From contig JAHQIW010001431.1 in assembly GCA_019055375.1 (NCBI GenBank), positions 51,608 through 115,607 on the forward strand: 64,000 bases of DNA, written 5' to 3'. Position numbers and translations under genes: made by a program. Within the stretch, counting starts at the first letter, position 1; every line of letters begins with the position of its first letter. Below the pieces are notes generated by a model. It did no database searches. It was not told where the DNA came from and saw nothing but the letters and a program-made list of their open reading frames with translations. Origin of the DNA: Parelaphostrongylus tenuis (lineage: Eukaryota; Nematoda; Chromadorea; Rhabditida; Metastrongylidae). This document shows, piece by piece, positions 24,893 to 36,490 of the stretch.

Positions 24893-25066
24893 GTTGAGTG
24901 ATGTACATAACCTTGACGCCAGGCGAGACTCGAACTCGCATTTCTTTCTTTCAGGGTGAGTGCTCAACTAGTTGCACTACCGACGCCTTTTAGACACCAG
25001 TCTCTCTATACTACAACGCATTTATCTGCCAGTAAACCAACCGTCAAGTTTGGCCTGACAAGCCAT
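24893..25066 (-). repeat. tRNA-derived SINE, family S3
   Basis: On the minus strand a box-A-like GGTAGTGCAACTAGTTGAGC is followed by box B (AGTTCGAGTC). The latter sits in a perfect five-base-pair T stem (GCGAG/CTCGC). The acceptor stem does not close, so it is not a tRNA gene. The body matches 4245-4425. Confidence 0.62.
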
Positions 25067-26086
25067 TTTGGCGTTGATTCCAGATAGTATCAATCTAATC
25101 GCTCATTACTTCGCCTCTTGCAATAAATGTCAGTTTGCTTCACAATTCAGTTTCAAGTTGAAAATTAGTGTCATCATCAGATACTCATCAAACTCTCAAT
25201 CTGATCGCGTCAACTTTATCGCGCATATGGTATTCAGTAAGAGAAATTGGTCATGAAAAAACCTTCTTTGGAACTTTATTATCAAATTTTTGTGTAAGTG
25301 AGCAGATGGGTTCCTTTAAGATGGAACAAAGAGTAGAAAATTTTCAACCACAGATTAAACCAATAGTTGAGATTTTTGTAATCTCTTTTCCATTGCATGT
25401 TGGAGGTTTACAATTGGAAAAGCTGAAGAATCACTACTAAATAGAGGAACGCCCAATGACGTGGATCAAACACACTTAAGAAAAGTATATTCTTCTAGAT
25501 TATGCAATGCTGTGTAACTTTTTCGGACAGCCACTCCCGAATGATAGTAATCGTTGCGCATTTCGTACTCTAATGCATAAAAAGGTTGGTAGATAACCTT
25601 TGCTTTGAAGAGAAATTATGGGACATTCAACGAAAATAACTTTGAAGAAATGCTTCCAACATATGCTTGGGGCGCGACAAGAAGTATCGTAATATTCGTG
25701 AAATCACCTATAGCATCCATGAAATTTGCCCTTCCCAACAAAAAAGTTTAGAGCTCATCTTCAATGACAACAGGGAGTTACACAAGAAAAAGACCGCTTG
25801 AGCTTTTGTCCGTCTGCAAAGCATCTTGCATGTCAGGATAGCTGCAGAACAACTTTGCAAAAATAACCACCGTTGTTTGAAAAGGCAGAAGCATTGCAAG
25901 CAATCAAGAAAGTCAGTAAATTAATAGACGCACACTTTCTAAAATATCCTTTCTTTGATGAAATAGCTGGTAGAAAGCATTTATACAAATTCCTTATAGC
26001 TTATATGCCTTATGTAAGTGAGGGAACTCGCACAAGTTTAATCTTCCAAGTTCGATAACAAAAAGATAAAGGATGAATTTTTCAGC
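25067..26086. other. No supported gene
   Basis: Several frames of 60-90 codons, none with a domain or splice pattern I can support. Confidence 0.35.
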
Positions 26087-26352
26087 GTTGATCAATTCCT
26101 GAGAAATGCGTCATGCATTGCTCTTCAATTTTTAAACTCGCTTGAGGTGTTTGAATGCATATCTGGCCTTTACAATGGCTCGCGGTGGCCTCCCGCTCTA
26201 CCGAGTCAGTGCTGCTTGTTTTACCAGTCTGGCACAAGTTTACCGATCCCGGCGGGATGGATGGCTTGCTTAGTGAGCCATGAGCGCGAGATCGAGCTTT
26301 TGACCTCGTGCGCATCGCAGAGCACCTCTAACCACTGCGCCGCATGCGCTCG
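26087..26352 (-). repeat. tRNA-derived SINE, family S1, well-preserved copy
   Basis: Read on the minus strand, the head has GCGCAGTGGTTAGAGGTGC (box A region) and then a box-B-like segment near the GCTCGATCTCGCGCTC end. The tail ends at GGAATTGATCAAC. The GAGCGC start and GCGCTC end of the head can pair over six bases, like an acceptor stem. The rest does not fold as a tRNA. The family has nine recognisable copies in this window. Confidence 0.7.
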
Positions 26353-27435
26353 TAAGTTTGATAATAGAGGAGATTATTTTTGTTGAAGCGTGCCATTTAA
26401 TTCACTCTGCAGGCTGAGTGTGAGTTTTATCTCGCTAGCAGAACCAAAACTTTCGGAAGAAAGTTGAGCATTCAAGAAAATTTGGTAGGGTATGTTGTAA
26501 GGACAATAACATAACAATATGTATTGATAGTTGATTTCATATGATTAGGCCTAAAGTGTAACCCTTCTTCTCTTTCAATTATTATTATGTATAAGAAAAT
26601 TCGCCAACGAGATCGAAGCAGGTGTTGTTTCTTCACCACTTATCGACTAAGTAGTGTAATAGTCCGATATAGGATCAAAGCTAAAGTTGGGATAAGAGTA
26701 TATCCAAAAGAAAAGAGTTTGGAAAGAAATCTTTGCAAAAAATGGGATGCATGACTCACTAACCGCATGTGAGATTTTATTCATAAATCTACCACTTTTT
26801 TTATACAGATATGAGCTTGAAAAGCAAGTTTAGTAGACCTGCCATGAAAGCGTATTGACGGTTGGCGTTCAGAACATAAAAACATTAGATTTTATGTTTT
26901 TCTCTTATCTCAGCACTCTTGCGGTTATATTTTTGACAGGTTCGACTAGGGAATTCTTTTTGCTTTACGTCATGCACAAGAGACCCTGGTTCTCAAACGC
27001 TGCGATAAGTTGACTCACTAAGATTAAAACGAAGCATATTTCAAAAGAAAAACTGATTCACGCAGCAGTAGAAGTCAACAGTTCAGACACTAGCACCTTC
27101 ATTAACTAACCACCCCCCCTCCCGCCCTTCCATGTTTCCAACGGCGACTCTTCAACTATGTAAATGACCCACTTAAGACGGAGCTTTTTTCGCTTTTTTC
27201 ATTCACTAATAATAGTCAGTCGATAGCCTAAATCTCGGAAATTTAACCGCTGTATTTGGATATTGAAAAAGCATTCATAGAACGCTGTAGCAAAGAAAAG
27301 AATACTACATTTCACCTATGACTCCTTTTCTTTTGCCCGGCTAGAGTTTAACGACGCATCTTCATCAGTGTTTTAATACTGAATCGATAGCTTGGAATTA
27401 ATCGATCAATCTTAGATTGTGGTTTTTGGGATCAT
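26353..27435. other. No supported gene
   Basis: Nothing recognised, apart from a C-rich tract near 27.11-27.13 kb. Confidence 0.35.
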
Positions 27436-27439
27436 TATG

Positions 27440-29520
27440 GAGCTTTGTGATAGCAAAGAAAGATTCTGTTCCGTATCCGATAGTATGCTTACCAAAGTTA
27501 TATGATCATGTACATCAAATCGAGTCTTCCAATTGAGAGTATCATGACGAAATAGACCACCTCCTAATAAATCGAAGGCTTTGCCTGACCGATGTCGCTG
27601 TTATTCTTGAGTTCTGCACGAAATCGAATCATCGTCTCCTTCACGCAACGTTTCGTTTCTCACGAAAAGGAGAGAAAGCCGCTGAATTCAAATAACGGTC
27701 TATCCTACCGAGGTCCTAGAACTATCAAAAACTGGGATATATTCAAGGTATTAGTCGGCTTTTAGAAGAACACCGTCGTTGACAACATCGACAAAGAATT
27801 TGAACGGCTCATCGAACATCTTCACATTAACGCTGTGAAAGCCAAGAGTCCTAAAGTTGCGAGGAAACGCCCGTCTCCCCAAACTCTCGAGGTGATAATT
27901 CAACGCGGAATTGCACAAGTTACAGGTAGTGCAGCGTCACGTTCGAACTTGCAAAACGCTGCAGAGAAGCGATAAAGGAAGACCTCAAAGAGAGACTAGC
28001 AGCAGTTATGGCAGAAGCTGTTGAAGCTGGGAAGAGCATTTGCAACGAGGCTTCGCCAACTATAAGACCAAGAGGATTGCACTTCCATGCACTGACGGTA
28101 CACTTACAACTTCCAGAAGGGCAATGGAGAAAGTCGTCCACGATTACTGCTTGGATCTGGCTACTATCCATGTCCTCTTATCGTCATATGAATTGAAAGA
28201 GGATGAATTTATCATTCCATCGGTCCTTCCTATCAACACACTATATCGTCGATGAAAAACAGAACAGCACCCGGACCAAGATTAGGCCAGAACACCTGAA
28301 GACACTACCGCCAGTTCTCATCAACACCTTGGCCCGGCTTTTCACTCGCTACCTGTCGGTATCAATGGAAAACCAGCAAGATCGTATTGTTGTTCAAAAA
28401 AGGAAACCTTCACAACATAGGCAACTATCGCCAATCTGCCTGGTGTCCGCTGTCTATAAACTTTTCACTCAAGTCATCCTGAACAGGATTAACAGAACAG
28501 TGGACGAAGGACAACCACGTGAGCTTAATGAAGATTTCACAACAAAAATATCACCATTCCACAACAACACTACTATCGGTGAAAGAAGAGGGGTTGGACA
28601 AGGCCATACAATCTCGCCAAAATCATTCACTGCCACCCTCCAAAACATCATGCGAGCATTAGAATGGGACGATATGGGAGTGAAAACTGACGGTGGACAA
28701 TCAAACCATCTTCGCTTTGCTGATGATATCGCTCTCATAACATTATCATCAGCCAAGCGGAACGAATGTTGGCCGATTTTGGTAACAACTATGGAACGAT
28801 TGGTTTCAACTAATTCTAAGAAAAACGATATTCATAAGAAATGTGTTTTCAATGCCCTATTTGCTCTCAAAGAAACGAACATCAGCGAATGTTCCAGTCA
28901 AGTATATCCAACTCGCAAAATCAGGATAACAAACGACCTAAATCCAGAGTTTAGTAACGAGTGGCTTGAGGAACGTTTAAGAGCATAGAGGATGCAGTGA
29001 GAACATCGGGCTCCATGCCCACCTTTTCGACCCAACTAATATCCTTGCCCTAACGTGTGCAGGAGAAACCTGGCCGCTACGTAAGCGGGATGAAAGATCA
29101 TCTCGCGTTATTAAACGCGGAGCTGAAAGGTCGATACTAAGGGTATCCCGTACTCGCAAATGAGAGAGAGAGAAGATCTGAAGCTCCGACCTAGATCACC
29201 GATTGAACATCACGCACGCCGTTCTACACGCCTGGCTATCGAAATTAAGGTGGACCGTACACGTGACGCGCTTTAACGACAACCGATGGACAAGAGCCGT
29301 TACCGACTGGATTCCTCGGAATGTCAAGTGCTCTACGGGAATACCACGACCCAATGGCCCGATTTCTTCACGAAAGGCATAGAAGAAGGAGATGATGCTC
29401 AGCCAATTCTTGGAGCGAGGGCTACTCTTGCACGCGATAGGGAAAGATGCAAGAGTTGTTGTTACTCGCTCGAGTCACATGACGATCAACGGGACGGCAG
29501 GTTATGTAGGTGACTAAGGC
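27440..29520 (+). mobile_element. RTE-clade LINE, 5'-truncated and frame-broken (copy 1)
   Basis: It starts within the apurinic endonuclease: DEIDHLLINRRLCL at about 27.55 kb, then FCTKSNHRLLHATFRFSRK. The usual catalytic SDH motif reads SNH. The reverse transcriptase follows in shifting frames: IRPEHLKTLPPVLINTLARL (about 28.28 kb), KISPFHNN, GVGQGHTISPKSF, and LRFADDIALI with the catalytic ADD. The C-terminal region (GTFKSIEDAVRTS, KPGRYVSGMKDH, MARFLHERH-type) runs to about 29.5 kb. At least five frameshifts or stops make it non-functional. The 261-codon frame 28203-28988 is only one fragment of it. RTE elements encode endonuclease and RT for target-primed reverse transcription. Confidence 0.82.
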
Positions 29521-30605
29521 ACCTCTGTTCTAGTCCTGTGTCGGAGCACATTTCCGTCAAGTCCCGTCAATGCATAACACAGAGGATGCACTGAGTGGAA
29601 TGAATGCGTGGAGAAGCTGGACGAGGTGCGATTCCAACGAAACTTTTTTCAATCTAATATTTTGCACAGAGTTTTTTGGGCAACTTGTGTTGTCGGGAAG
29701 TATTTGCAAGAGCCATATTTGCTACACAAAGATTTTCAGTGGACTATTGCTATTCATTCAAAAACTTACATCTCCACAGTTTCACTGCTGTGCTCGCTTT
29801 TTTTTTTCTACAAAATTCCTTCTACTGCGTTGTAGCATCGAAAATAAAATTGAGTATAGAACTAGGTGCATTTCGACGCATTTTTCCTGGACAGAACTTT
29901 TCTCCCAAACTATTAACGATCATTCAGTAGCGTAGGACTCGCCAGATCCAATACTGTGCTTGTTTTCTGGAAAGCGAGCTGTAACGAGGAAAATAGAATT
30001 GAGTTTTACATAGTGTATTAACGGTTGTGGATGGATATCGCAGCACAATTCACATCTGGTGCGTGATTTTTGTTATGAAATTCGAAGTTTTCTCCACTAC
30101 GGAGAAAATCCATAGATAAAACATACGTTTCTGATACTTAATGATGCTGACTACAAGTTCATACGGACGTGCACAGGTTTGGGACTGCTCAGGCTTAGGC
30201 TTACCGGTTCATTTGATATCATAAAATGGAAATGATAAGCCTAGGCTCACAATTAACGAAAATACTTGCACATACATAATCTCCGTTTGAAAACGCAACT
30301 TTGTTTTCAAGATTACAACGTTATAGGGAGGGTTTAATAGAAATATGAGTACAATCTCAAAATTATGGAAGCTGTGTCGTTTAATCATCACTGAAGAAAT
30401 TCTAAAAAAAGCCTCTGTTCAGCAGCGATAACTTTTCAAAAAAGAGTGCTTTCCGATAACACAAATGTACCCTTTTTACTGCATTACTCGGTTCGATCGC
30501 TCATTCAAAAACGGTGGCCATGCATGGTTTATAAAAAGCTATCATATGCACTTCCTCTGTTGACAGCTTTACATAGACCCGCTTAAAACGATACCATTTG
30601 ATAGA
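29521..30605. other. No supported gene
   Basis: Overlapping short frames at 29.57-29.94 kb have no domain. A block CTGTGCTTGTTTTCTGGAAAG resembles part of repeat R (about 1.15 kb), which suggests an old R copy. Confidence 0.3.
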
Positions 30606-30612
30606 AGTATAA

Positions 30613-30806
30613 AATGTTTTGAGCTGTCAGGTCTACTGCTATACAGGTACCTGTTTCGTCCTCTTGAGACTTACTCGGCGTCGATCCCCGTAGAGGATTA
30701 TTAACTCAGAGGATCGACTGAACCAAGGGGAGGGTGCTACTGATCTGGTTTCCAGTAGGACAAAACAGGTACTTGTTAAGCTCTAGACCTATCAGCTCAA
30801 AACATG
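30613..30806. mobile_element. Small inverted-repeat element (copy C)
   Basis: Exact 13-base terminal inverted repeats, ATGTTTTGAGCTG (30614-30626) and CAGCTCAAAACAT (30793-30805), extend imperfectly to AGGTCTA. Read on the minus strand, the left part contains a stem-II-like GTCTC...GGAC, then an intact GAAAC, an AGGTACCT loop, and GTA followed by TAGC. The right part has GGACAAAACAGGTACTTGTT in the corresponding place. It shares GGATCGACTGAACC and the GCTCAAAACATG end with copy A. There is no ORF; the length is about 194 bases. Confidence 0.5.
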
Positions 30807-30861
30807 TTATGTCGCTATCCTTTACCCTTCACACTTGATAATTTACAATAAGCTTTTTCAG

Positions 30862-31093
30862 GGAAGAGTTGCGATGGTAGAGAGATTACTGCTGCTGAAA
30901 GGTGTCCACCACATGGGCTGCTATCGAAGAAGTGGCAGCAGAGAATCCTGCACCTCTGTGTTCCGCCATTTATGCTCGACGCTCAAGAATGTATCTTGCA
31001 TTCTAACAAAATTTCAGTTTCTTCTTGCTCTGGTAACGATAGACTTGGGTGGCACACGAGTTGTAGCAGACACCGCAGTGGATCTGAAATGAG
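30862..31093 (+). CDS. Possible cysteine-rich internal exon
   Basis: An excellent nematode acceptor (CTTTTTCAG, 30853-30861) is followed by an open frame. It reads KSCDGREITAAERCPPHG, then LHLCVPPFMLDAQECILH, then SSCSGNDRLGWHTSCSRH, up to a GTATCG donor after 31093. Seven cysteines in 77 residues suggest a secreted protein. No neighbouring exon could be joined to it, so it may be a gene fragment. Confidence 0.3.
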
Positions 31094-31391
31094 GTATCGT
31101 GTCCAGGTCCAACATTTATGCGCCAGAAGTTTGCTTGGAAATACTATATGTATTTTATCACGGACCTTAACTTTCTATGAAGTACTTCCAGTAAAAACAA
31201 CCTTCAAGAACGATTACGTTTCTAATGAAGCCTGACTGCATAGTCTTTGTACTCAATTTGCACTTTTTTTCGTGCTGTCGATTATACCGCTAGTTGAAAT
31301 GACCTGCACTGACTATTTGTTTCGAACTGCTTATAATTAGTAGGCAAATTAAGAGTCATCGTGACAATTTCGTAAAAATTACATTATTTCA

Positions 31392-31640
31392 AGAGACGTG
31401 GGTGCCATGGCCAAGTGGCTGTGATGCTCGCCGTTTGGACGAATCCCACATCGCAACACTTTCGACAGTCAACAACGAACAACATATGGAGCACCACAGT
31501 TACGCTATCCTCGAGATCGCACGGAGACGTACTCAACAACTATTCTGTGACGTTCATCAAGAAGACGATAAGACGAATTATATGTAAGAAGTACTGGGAT
31601 CCGCACACTGAAAGAAAACACTTCGAAGATGGATAACAAA
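31392..31640 (+). repeat. Short interspersed repeat family X, copy 2
   Basis: Blocks in order: CACTTTCGACAGTCAACAAC, CACCACAGTTACGCTATCCT, TACTCAACAACTATTCTGTG, AAGAAGTACTGGGATCC, GCACACTGAAAGAAAACACT and GAAGATGGATAAC. The closest match is the 41.5-kb copy. Confidence 0.65.
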
Positions 31641-33099
31641 TTGTCAAAGCGCCAAGTTTAGGATATAACATGTCATTTGTTGACAAAATAGCCACATAAG
31701 CGTTCGATGCGATCTGTAAATTATATAATTAAATCCCCACAACAGCCCAACAATTAACCTCGGCACTGTTTAATAATTAACATTTTTTATCTTTCTACGG
31801 TAAAACTCAAGGTTGGTATAATACAATTTTTTCAAACAGCTAACGTCGCAGCGGTTTCGTCTGCTTGGCTTCGAAAGACCAGGTTGTTCGAAACCCAGTT
31901 ATCTAATGACCTTCATTACTCATAAAGAATAATAATCAAATCTAGATTTCAATCTCATCAAGCACAAATAATCTTCAATTCGCTTATGAAAAGCTCGTAA
32001 AATTTGAGCCACAAACACGTGAGCTCATAGTTTAGGTGATCTTCCAAGAAGATACTTGCATTTTGCTAGGGTTCACTCTTCATATCCATCTGTCACTGTT
32101 CTTCTTATTATGTGAGCGCCCCCATCTGTATTTCGATATCGACGTCATATTTCTGAATTTTGAAGATAGGTAAGCTCTCGAAGATTGAAGTACGTAGGCC
32201 GATTAGGCATTGTAAGTGCTCTTAAATTCCAAAAGGGATCGTTAAAACTCTTTGCGAGTTTTCCGCCGCATTCTCTACGTTCCAAAGCCTCATCTCACCC
32301 CCCCCCCTCCTATTGCATAGTAAAGAGCTGAGAGGATCACTGAATCGAAAAGGTGAACATGCAGTTTGAAGTCCGTTGTTAGGTCGGTAGCTTTTTTGAG
32401 AGGCTCTAGTTCAACTCATGCTGCTGTTCTTTTTTGCCTGATTCCTCTTTCGTGCTTCTTTTCATGTTCAGTTAGCACTAAAGATGCACCCACTCTTTTT
32501 CTCTGCTTTGTTGAATTCGCTAAGAATCGTGTCTGTTTTACTTGTACTTTTAAAGATGACGGTGTCGTTTGCAGAAGGAAACTGATAGAAAACGTTCAAT
32601 AATACATATGCTTTTATTGCTTTATTTGAGCTCTTTTACTATCCATTAAATGTTCAATTTTCTGACTTGGGGATATACTATCGCCTCCTCAAATCTCCAC
32701 TAAGATGGGTATGGTAGGGATTAAGCTCTACTTTCGTGGCGCAGTTCCGTCAACAGTCTGATGCATTTCTAGTACAGTACGGTCGCACTCCCTGATCGAC
32801 AAACGCTAATTAGACTGCAATGTTATGACGCTCTCAAACGCCTTTTCATAGCCGATAAAAGTCAGAACTAGCTGCAGATAGTATTCTCGACAGGTTTGTA
32901 TGATCGCAGATAAAGTTAGGATGCGATCCACGGAAAAAATCCCCTATCGAAATTCTGAGTGCTTAACTGATTGTGCCTCACCCGGAGTTCTCAATATGTA
33001 CAAAAGGAACTCTCAATATGGAATGTGTGGAACACTCAACAAGCAGAAAGTCCAAAAGGGGATCGGCTACCATTCTCAAACACCCAAATAAAACTCTGA
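31641..33099. other. No supported gene; C-rich tract near 32.3 kb
   Basis: A CACCCCCCCCCCTCC tract and a GAGGATCACTGAATCGAAAAGG block at about 32.33 kb resemble the middle of hammerhead-like copies A and C. They may mark a decayed Penelope-type element leading into the fragment at 33.1 kb. Confidence 0.3.
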
Positions 33100-33890
33100 G
33101 AAAGTTGTCATACCACAAAGGGATACCATAAGCCAGGTAGCAAAAAAAAAACTAGTTCACCACCTCGCCTCTCATCCTTCACATATGAAAAAAGCACTCA
33201 TCAGAACGTGGGCCAAACGGCTAGTAATGATTGCGCAGGAGAAGAGGACAGGAAAGAATCGCTGAGCTTGGCGCGAAAAATAACCATATCTAACGGCTAC
33301 GACTACGGTGAACCAGCCCTTCGGCTCACATTAATTGAAAGGTAGGGTCAGGCTCGAACACAACAACAATACCCCGCACCTTGATAAGATCGCCCTTGAT
33401 TTGCCTTTCATATTAAACGAAGTTACCTGCGCTATTAAGAGGTGTCTAAAAAGAAGTGGTCTTGAAAGTTTGGTAACAGTAATCGAACTTCCACCCCCAG
33501 CCCTACGCCGTCAACTAGCCCACAACCGATTTCATAATCGACTATGTCACTCAGAAGACTATTAATTTACTCCAGCGGGAGGGAGGAGAATTTGATGAGT
33601 TGCCGTACAGTATATTTAATAACATTTGAGGCATGCGGGGAGGAATATATTGGCGAAACGGGCAGACCACTTCATTTGCGCATAAGAGAACATCTAGATG
33701 GGGAATCTAATTTCGAAAAAAGTAGCCTTTAGGTGTAGTTAGGGCGCAAAAGCACATCAATAATGATTTTGATGTGACTATCACGATCCTGGCGCGGGAA
33801 TCAGAAACATCAACGATCAAGACTCTCGAAGCATTCTGTATAAACGCGATAAAACCCATAAATGAATCGTAAAGACGAATGTGTCACTGT
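33100..33890 (+). mobile_element. Penelope-like retroelement fragment: RT C-terminus and GIY-YIG endonuclease
   Basis: Pieces in order are KKKLVHHLASHPSHMKKALI (about 33.15 kb), LPFILNEVTCAIKRCLKRSG (33.40 kb), VIELPPPALRRQLAHNRFHN (33.48-33.54 kb), then after a frameshift VYLITFEACGEEYIGETGRP and LHLRIREHLDG (33.62-33.70 kb). Last come FDVTITILARESETSTIKTL and EAFCINAIKPINE (to 33.87 kb). This is the arrangement of the linker and GIY-YIG domain of Penelope-like elements; EEYIGETGR carries the YIG motif. Stops and shifts (33.56, 33.73 kb) show it is dead. Its tail carries CTCTGAAGAAGGC at 34011-34023. Confidence 0.82.
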
Positions 33891-34110
33891 CACATGAGAC
33901 CTGGTACTTTACATACGCTCAATAGTCCGACTTGATCCAAGGGGAGGGAGGGGGTATATAGGCATCGATTTGGTTACTGACTCAAACAAATAGTTATACC
34001 AGTGAACAGGCTCTGAAGAAGGCTATGAAGTTATCAGTAAGCTATACGTGAAGCGGTCTAAAGTCAACAGCCAACAACGACAACAACAACGTCGTCTAAT
34101 GACCTCGCAC
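33891..34110 (+). mobile_element. Tail of the Penelope-like element
   Basis: Contains CGACTTGATCCAAGGGGAGG, which resembles GACTGAACCAAGGGGAGG in hammerhead-like copy C, and the CTGAAGAAGGC motif at 34013. The following GAAAC part of the core is degraded here. The shared GC-rich block links the small inverted-repeat elements to Penelope tails, by inference. Confidence 0.45.
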
Positions 34111-34549
34111 CAGCTAAACAGCTAAGTTTCTTAACTCAAGTTGATAATAAACTTGGATGCCGAGGTTATCAGAAAATCGATCTCTCGAATTCAGCAAGCA
34201 TATCGGGCGATAGTTGTGTGGCCCCTTCGGTCACTCTTTACGGGACAAATGACTGCAGGAGACATCCTTCAGTGGTCTACGATTTTTTTCTTTCGAGGTT
34301 AGGATGTCTTACGTGCTGAGAGAAAGATGTGTAGATTGTGATCTCCAACTCTAGAAAGGATGGCAATATTTCATTGTGTCTTGAGGATGTGTATTCTTTT
34401 AGGCCATCTACCATATCTCAGACGTCGGATGAAAAAATGCTAGATAGTTCCTCTCAAATAAGAATTCTGGGACTTTAGACTGCGAAGAAAAAAAAGTTGA
34501 TGTGGAAGTATTCCGCTATCAATGAGCAAGCAGGCTGAATGAAGTGATT

Positions 34550-34748
34550 GGGTTCAATGTCGATGTCGACTACCCATGCTAACCTTTGACGGTTGGCTGC
34601 CGACAAATAGATGTTGTAGAGTAGAGAGAGTGGTCTCGACACAAGGGTCGTTAGTGCAACAGCTGGAGCATGCGCTCCTGGATAGAGGGAATGTGCGTTC
34701 AAGTCCCAACTGATGCAGAAGTTTTGCACATCATTCTACATCATTAGG
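34550..34748 (+). repeat. tRNA-derived SINE, family S2
   Basis: Starts GGGTTCAATGTCGATGTCGA, continues TTGACGGTTGGCTGC, GTAGAGTAGAGAGAGTGG and a box-B-like GCGTTCAAGTCCC, and ends CATTCTACATCATTAGGCA. The copy at 48836-49012 has the same order and is about 75-80 percent identical by eye. Confidence 0.6.
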
Positions 34749-36160
34749 CACACTATAACATCATGCTACTGCTAAAAGCGGTTGAATAAAAAAATTTATC
34801 CGATGTTTTGCTGGTTTAGCACAAGTTTTGAGCCCTTCGACAGGCAGTTCGTGGTCTTCAGTAAGATATTCTTACATTACCAGTCATGCTTCGATAGGAT
34901 TTCGCATAGAAAGTTTTTGTCATAGACATTCAACTTTCTTTTCATTGTAGATGAGATAAAATGCTTCTAGCTTAGGTCTCAATCGCATCTTCGCGAAACG
35001 AAGACGGAGATCGGGCCCAATAGAGAATGATGGGACTACGAATGTGTCAGGTAAGCATCATCTACTGTTTAAGGAACATGGTCAATTTCCTCATGTGTTG
35101 TGCCTTTGCATGACTCCCATGTTCAGCAGCGCTTTCTTTCTGCTAGAAAAATAACTTTTTATGAAAGTGATATGCTGTAGACGGAAGTCGCGCAAAACGG
35201 TTTCGATCCTCATTTCTTTCTCGTAAATCGAAGTTTCCGAAATACTGTTCGTTCTCATTGGTCTATGCTATTCTAGTGTTGGAGATTCCGATATCAAACT
35301 TCTAATCGATTTATCGTTGCAGATACTTCCTTCTGCTCTCAATAGAATGCATCTACTTCAATTCGTCAGGCATCGATTGATTAGTAGGAGTTTGTGACCG
35401 CTTTTTTCTGACATGTTAATTGGAGATAAAGGAAAGCTATGCGAGGTAAAAAATCTCATAGGAGTCGACAATATGGACTATGGATGGGTTGGGCGCCACC
35501 CACATTTTCCTTCACATTTTTCCCTAGAGTCCGTCAACGTCTTTTTCATAAAGTTCAAATACTTGCTCAATAGATGCAAGAATGGTGATTCTGGAACTAA
35601 GTCCGAGCTTACGAAGGTCTTCATACTGCAGAAAAATTTCTACGTTCTTACTCAAAGATGTACCCACCAGCAGCATAGGATCGTGTGCAGAAAATCATAG
35701 TGTGTCAAAATTTCAAGAAGAAATTAGGAGCTTTCTTTGAGGCAAAGAATAAACCGTGAATAAAATCTCGTAATTCACGTCTCTCCTGTCGTGATAAGTG
35801 TAGTTGGTTTGCTAATCTTTTTCCGTTTCAAAGAGGCTTTGTGTTTCTTATAGAACAGACTTCGTTCTAGCGTTTTATAGGTACTAGCGTCTAATTTCGC
35901 TTCACATTGTCGCTACGAACTTATGAATAACTTGCTGTGGAGTTTAAACCGTGATTAACTACTTCAAGCGCAAAATGCAATCTTTTTTTTTTGTTCTTAC
36001 AGCGCTTCGCATAAGTCCTTTCGAAAACCAATTTTAAGTTCAGGTCCACAGAGACTTCAGCTATCGAACTACTGATATAACTGCAGCAAAGGCCATCCAC
36101 AGAACCTAGTGGAGCGAACAAAGCGAACCAATTGTGAAACATTGCTGGTATTTTAGTTGA
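34749..36160. other. No supported gene
   Basis: A 95-codon plus-strand frame at 35413-35700 has no recognisable domain. Nothing else was recognised. Confidence 0.35.
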
Positions 36161-36169
36161 GCACCTATT

Positions 36170-36490
36170 GAACGATGAAGAAGAAAGTTTGAAACAGTTC
36201 GGTTAGACGGCCAGAAATATTACCAAAACGATCTCACTCGCTGGACAGCAGTTTCTCCTAACGTGTTGATAGTCATATAAAAGCTTAAATCTCTGGTTAC
36301 AACTGCTTTTTGTCCATTTTATAAAACATTCTTTTATTACGCTGTAAAATCTAAGGTAAGACTATGTTTCACACGACGACGTGCTTTTCTATCCTATCTT
36401 GCTTACATGTCGTTGAACAAATCTCCTTCCTGAAAGTGCTAGTACTCACTTTATAGCATAAGCTTCGGAAACTTAAAAATGTGTTTGCTT
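36170..36490 (+). repeat. Anonymous interspersed repeat R, partial copy
   Basis: CGATCTCACTCGCTGGACA, AAAGCTTAAATCTC, and TTATTACGCTGTAAAATC followed by TATGTTTCACACG match the first half of the copy at 890-1750. Confidence 0.55.
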
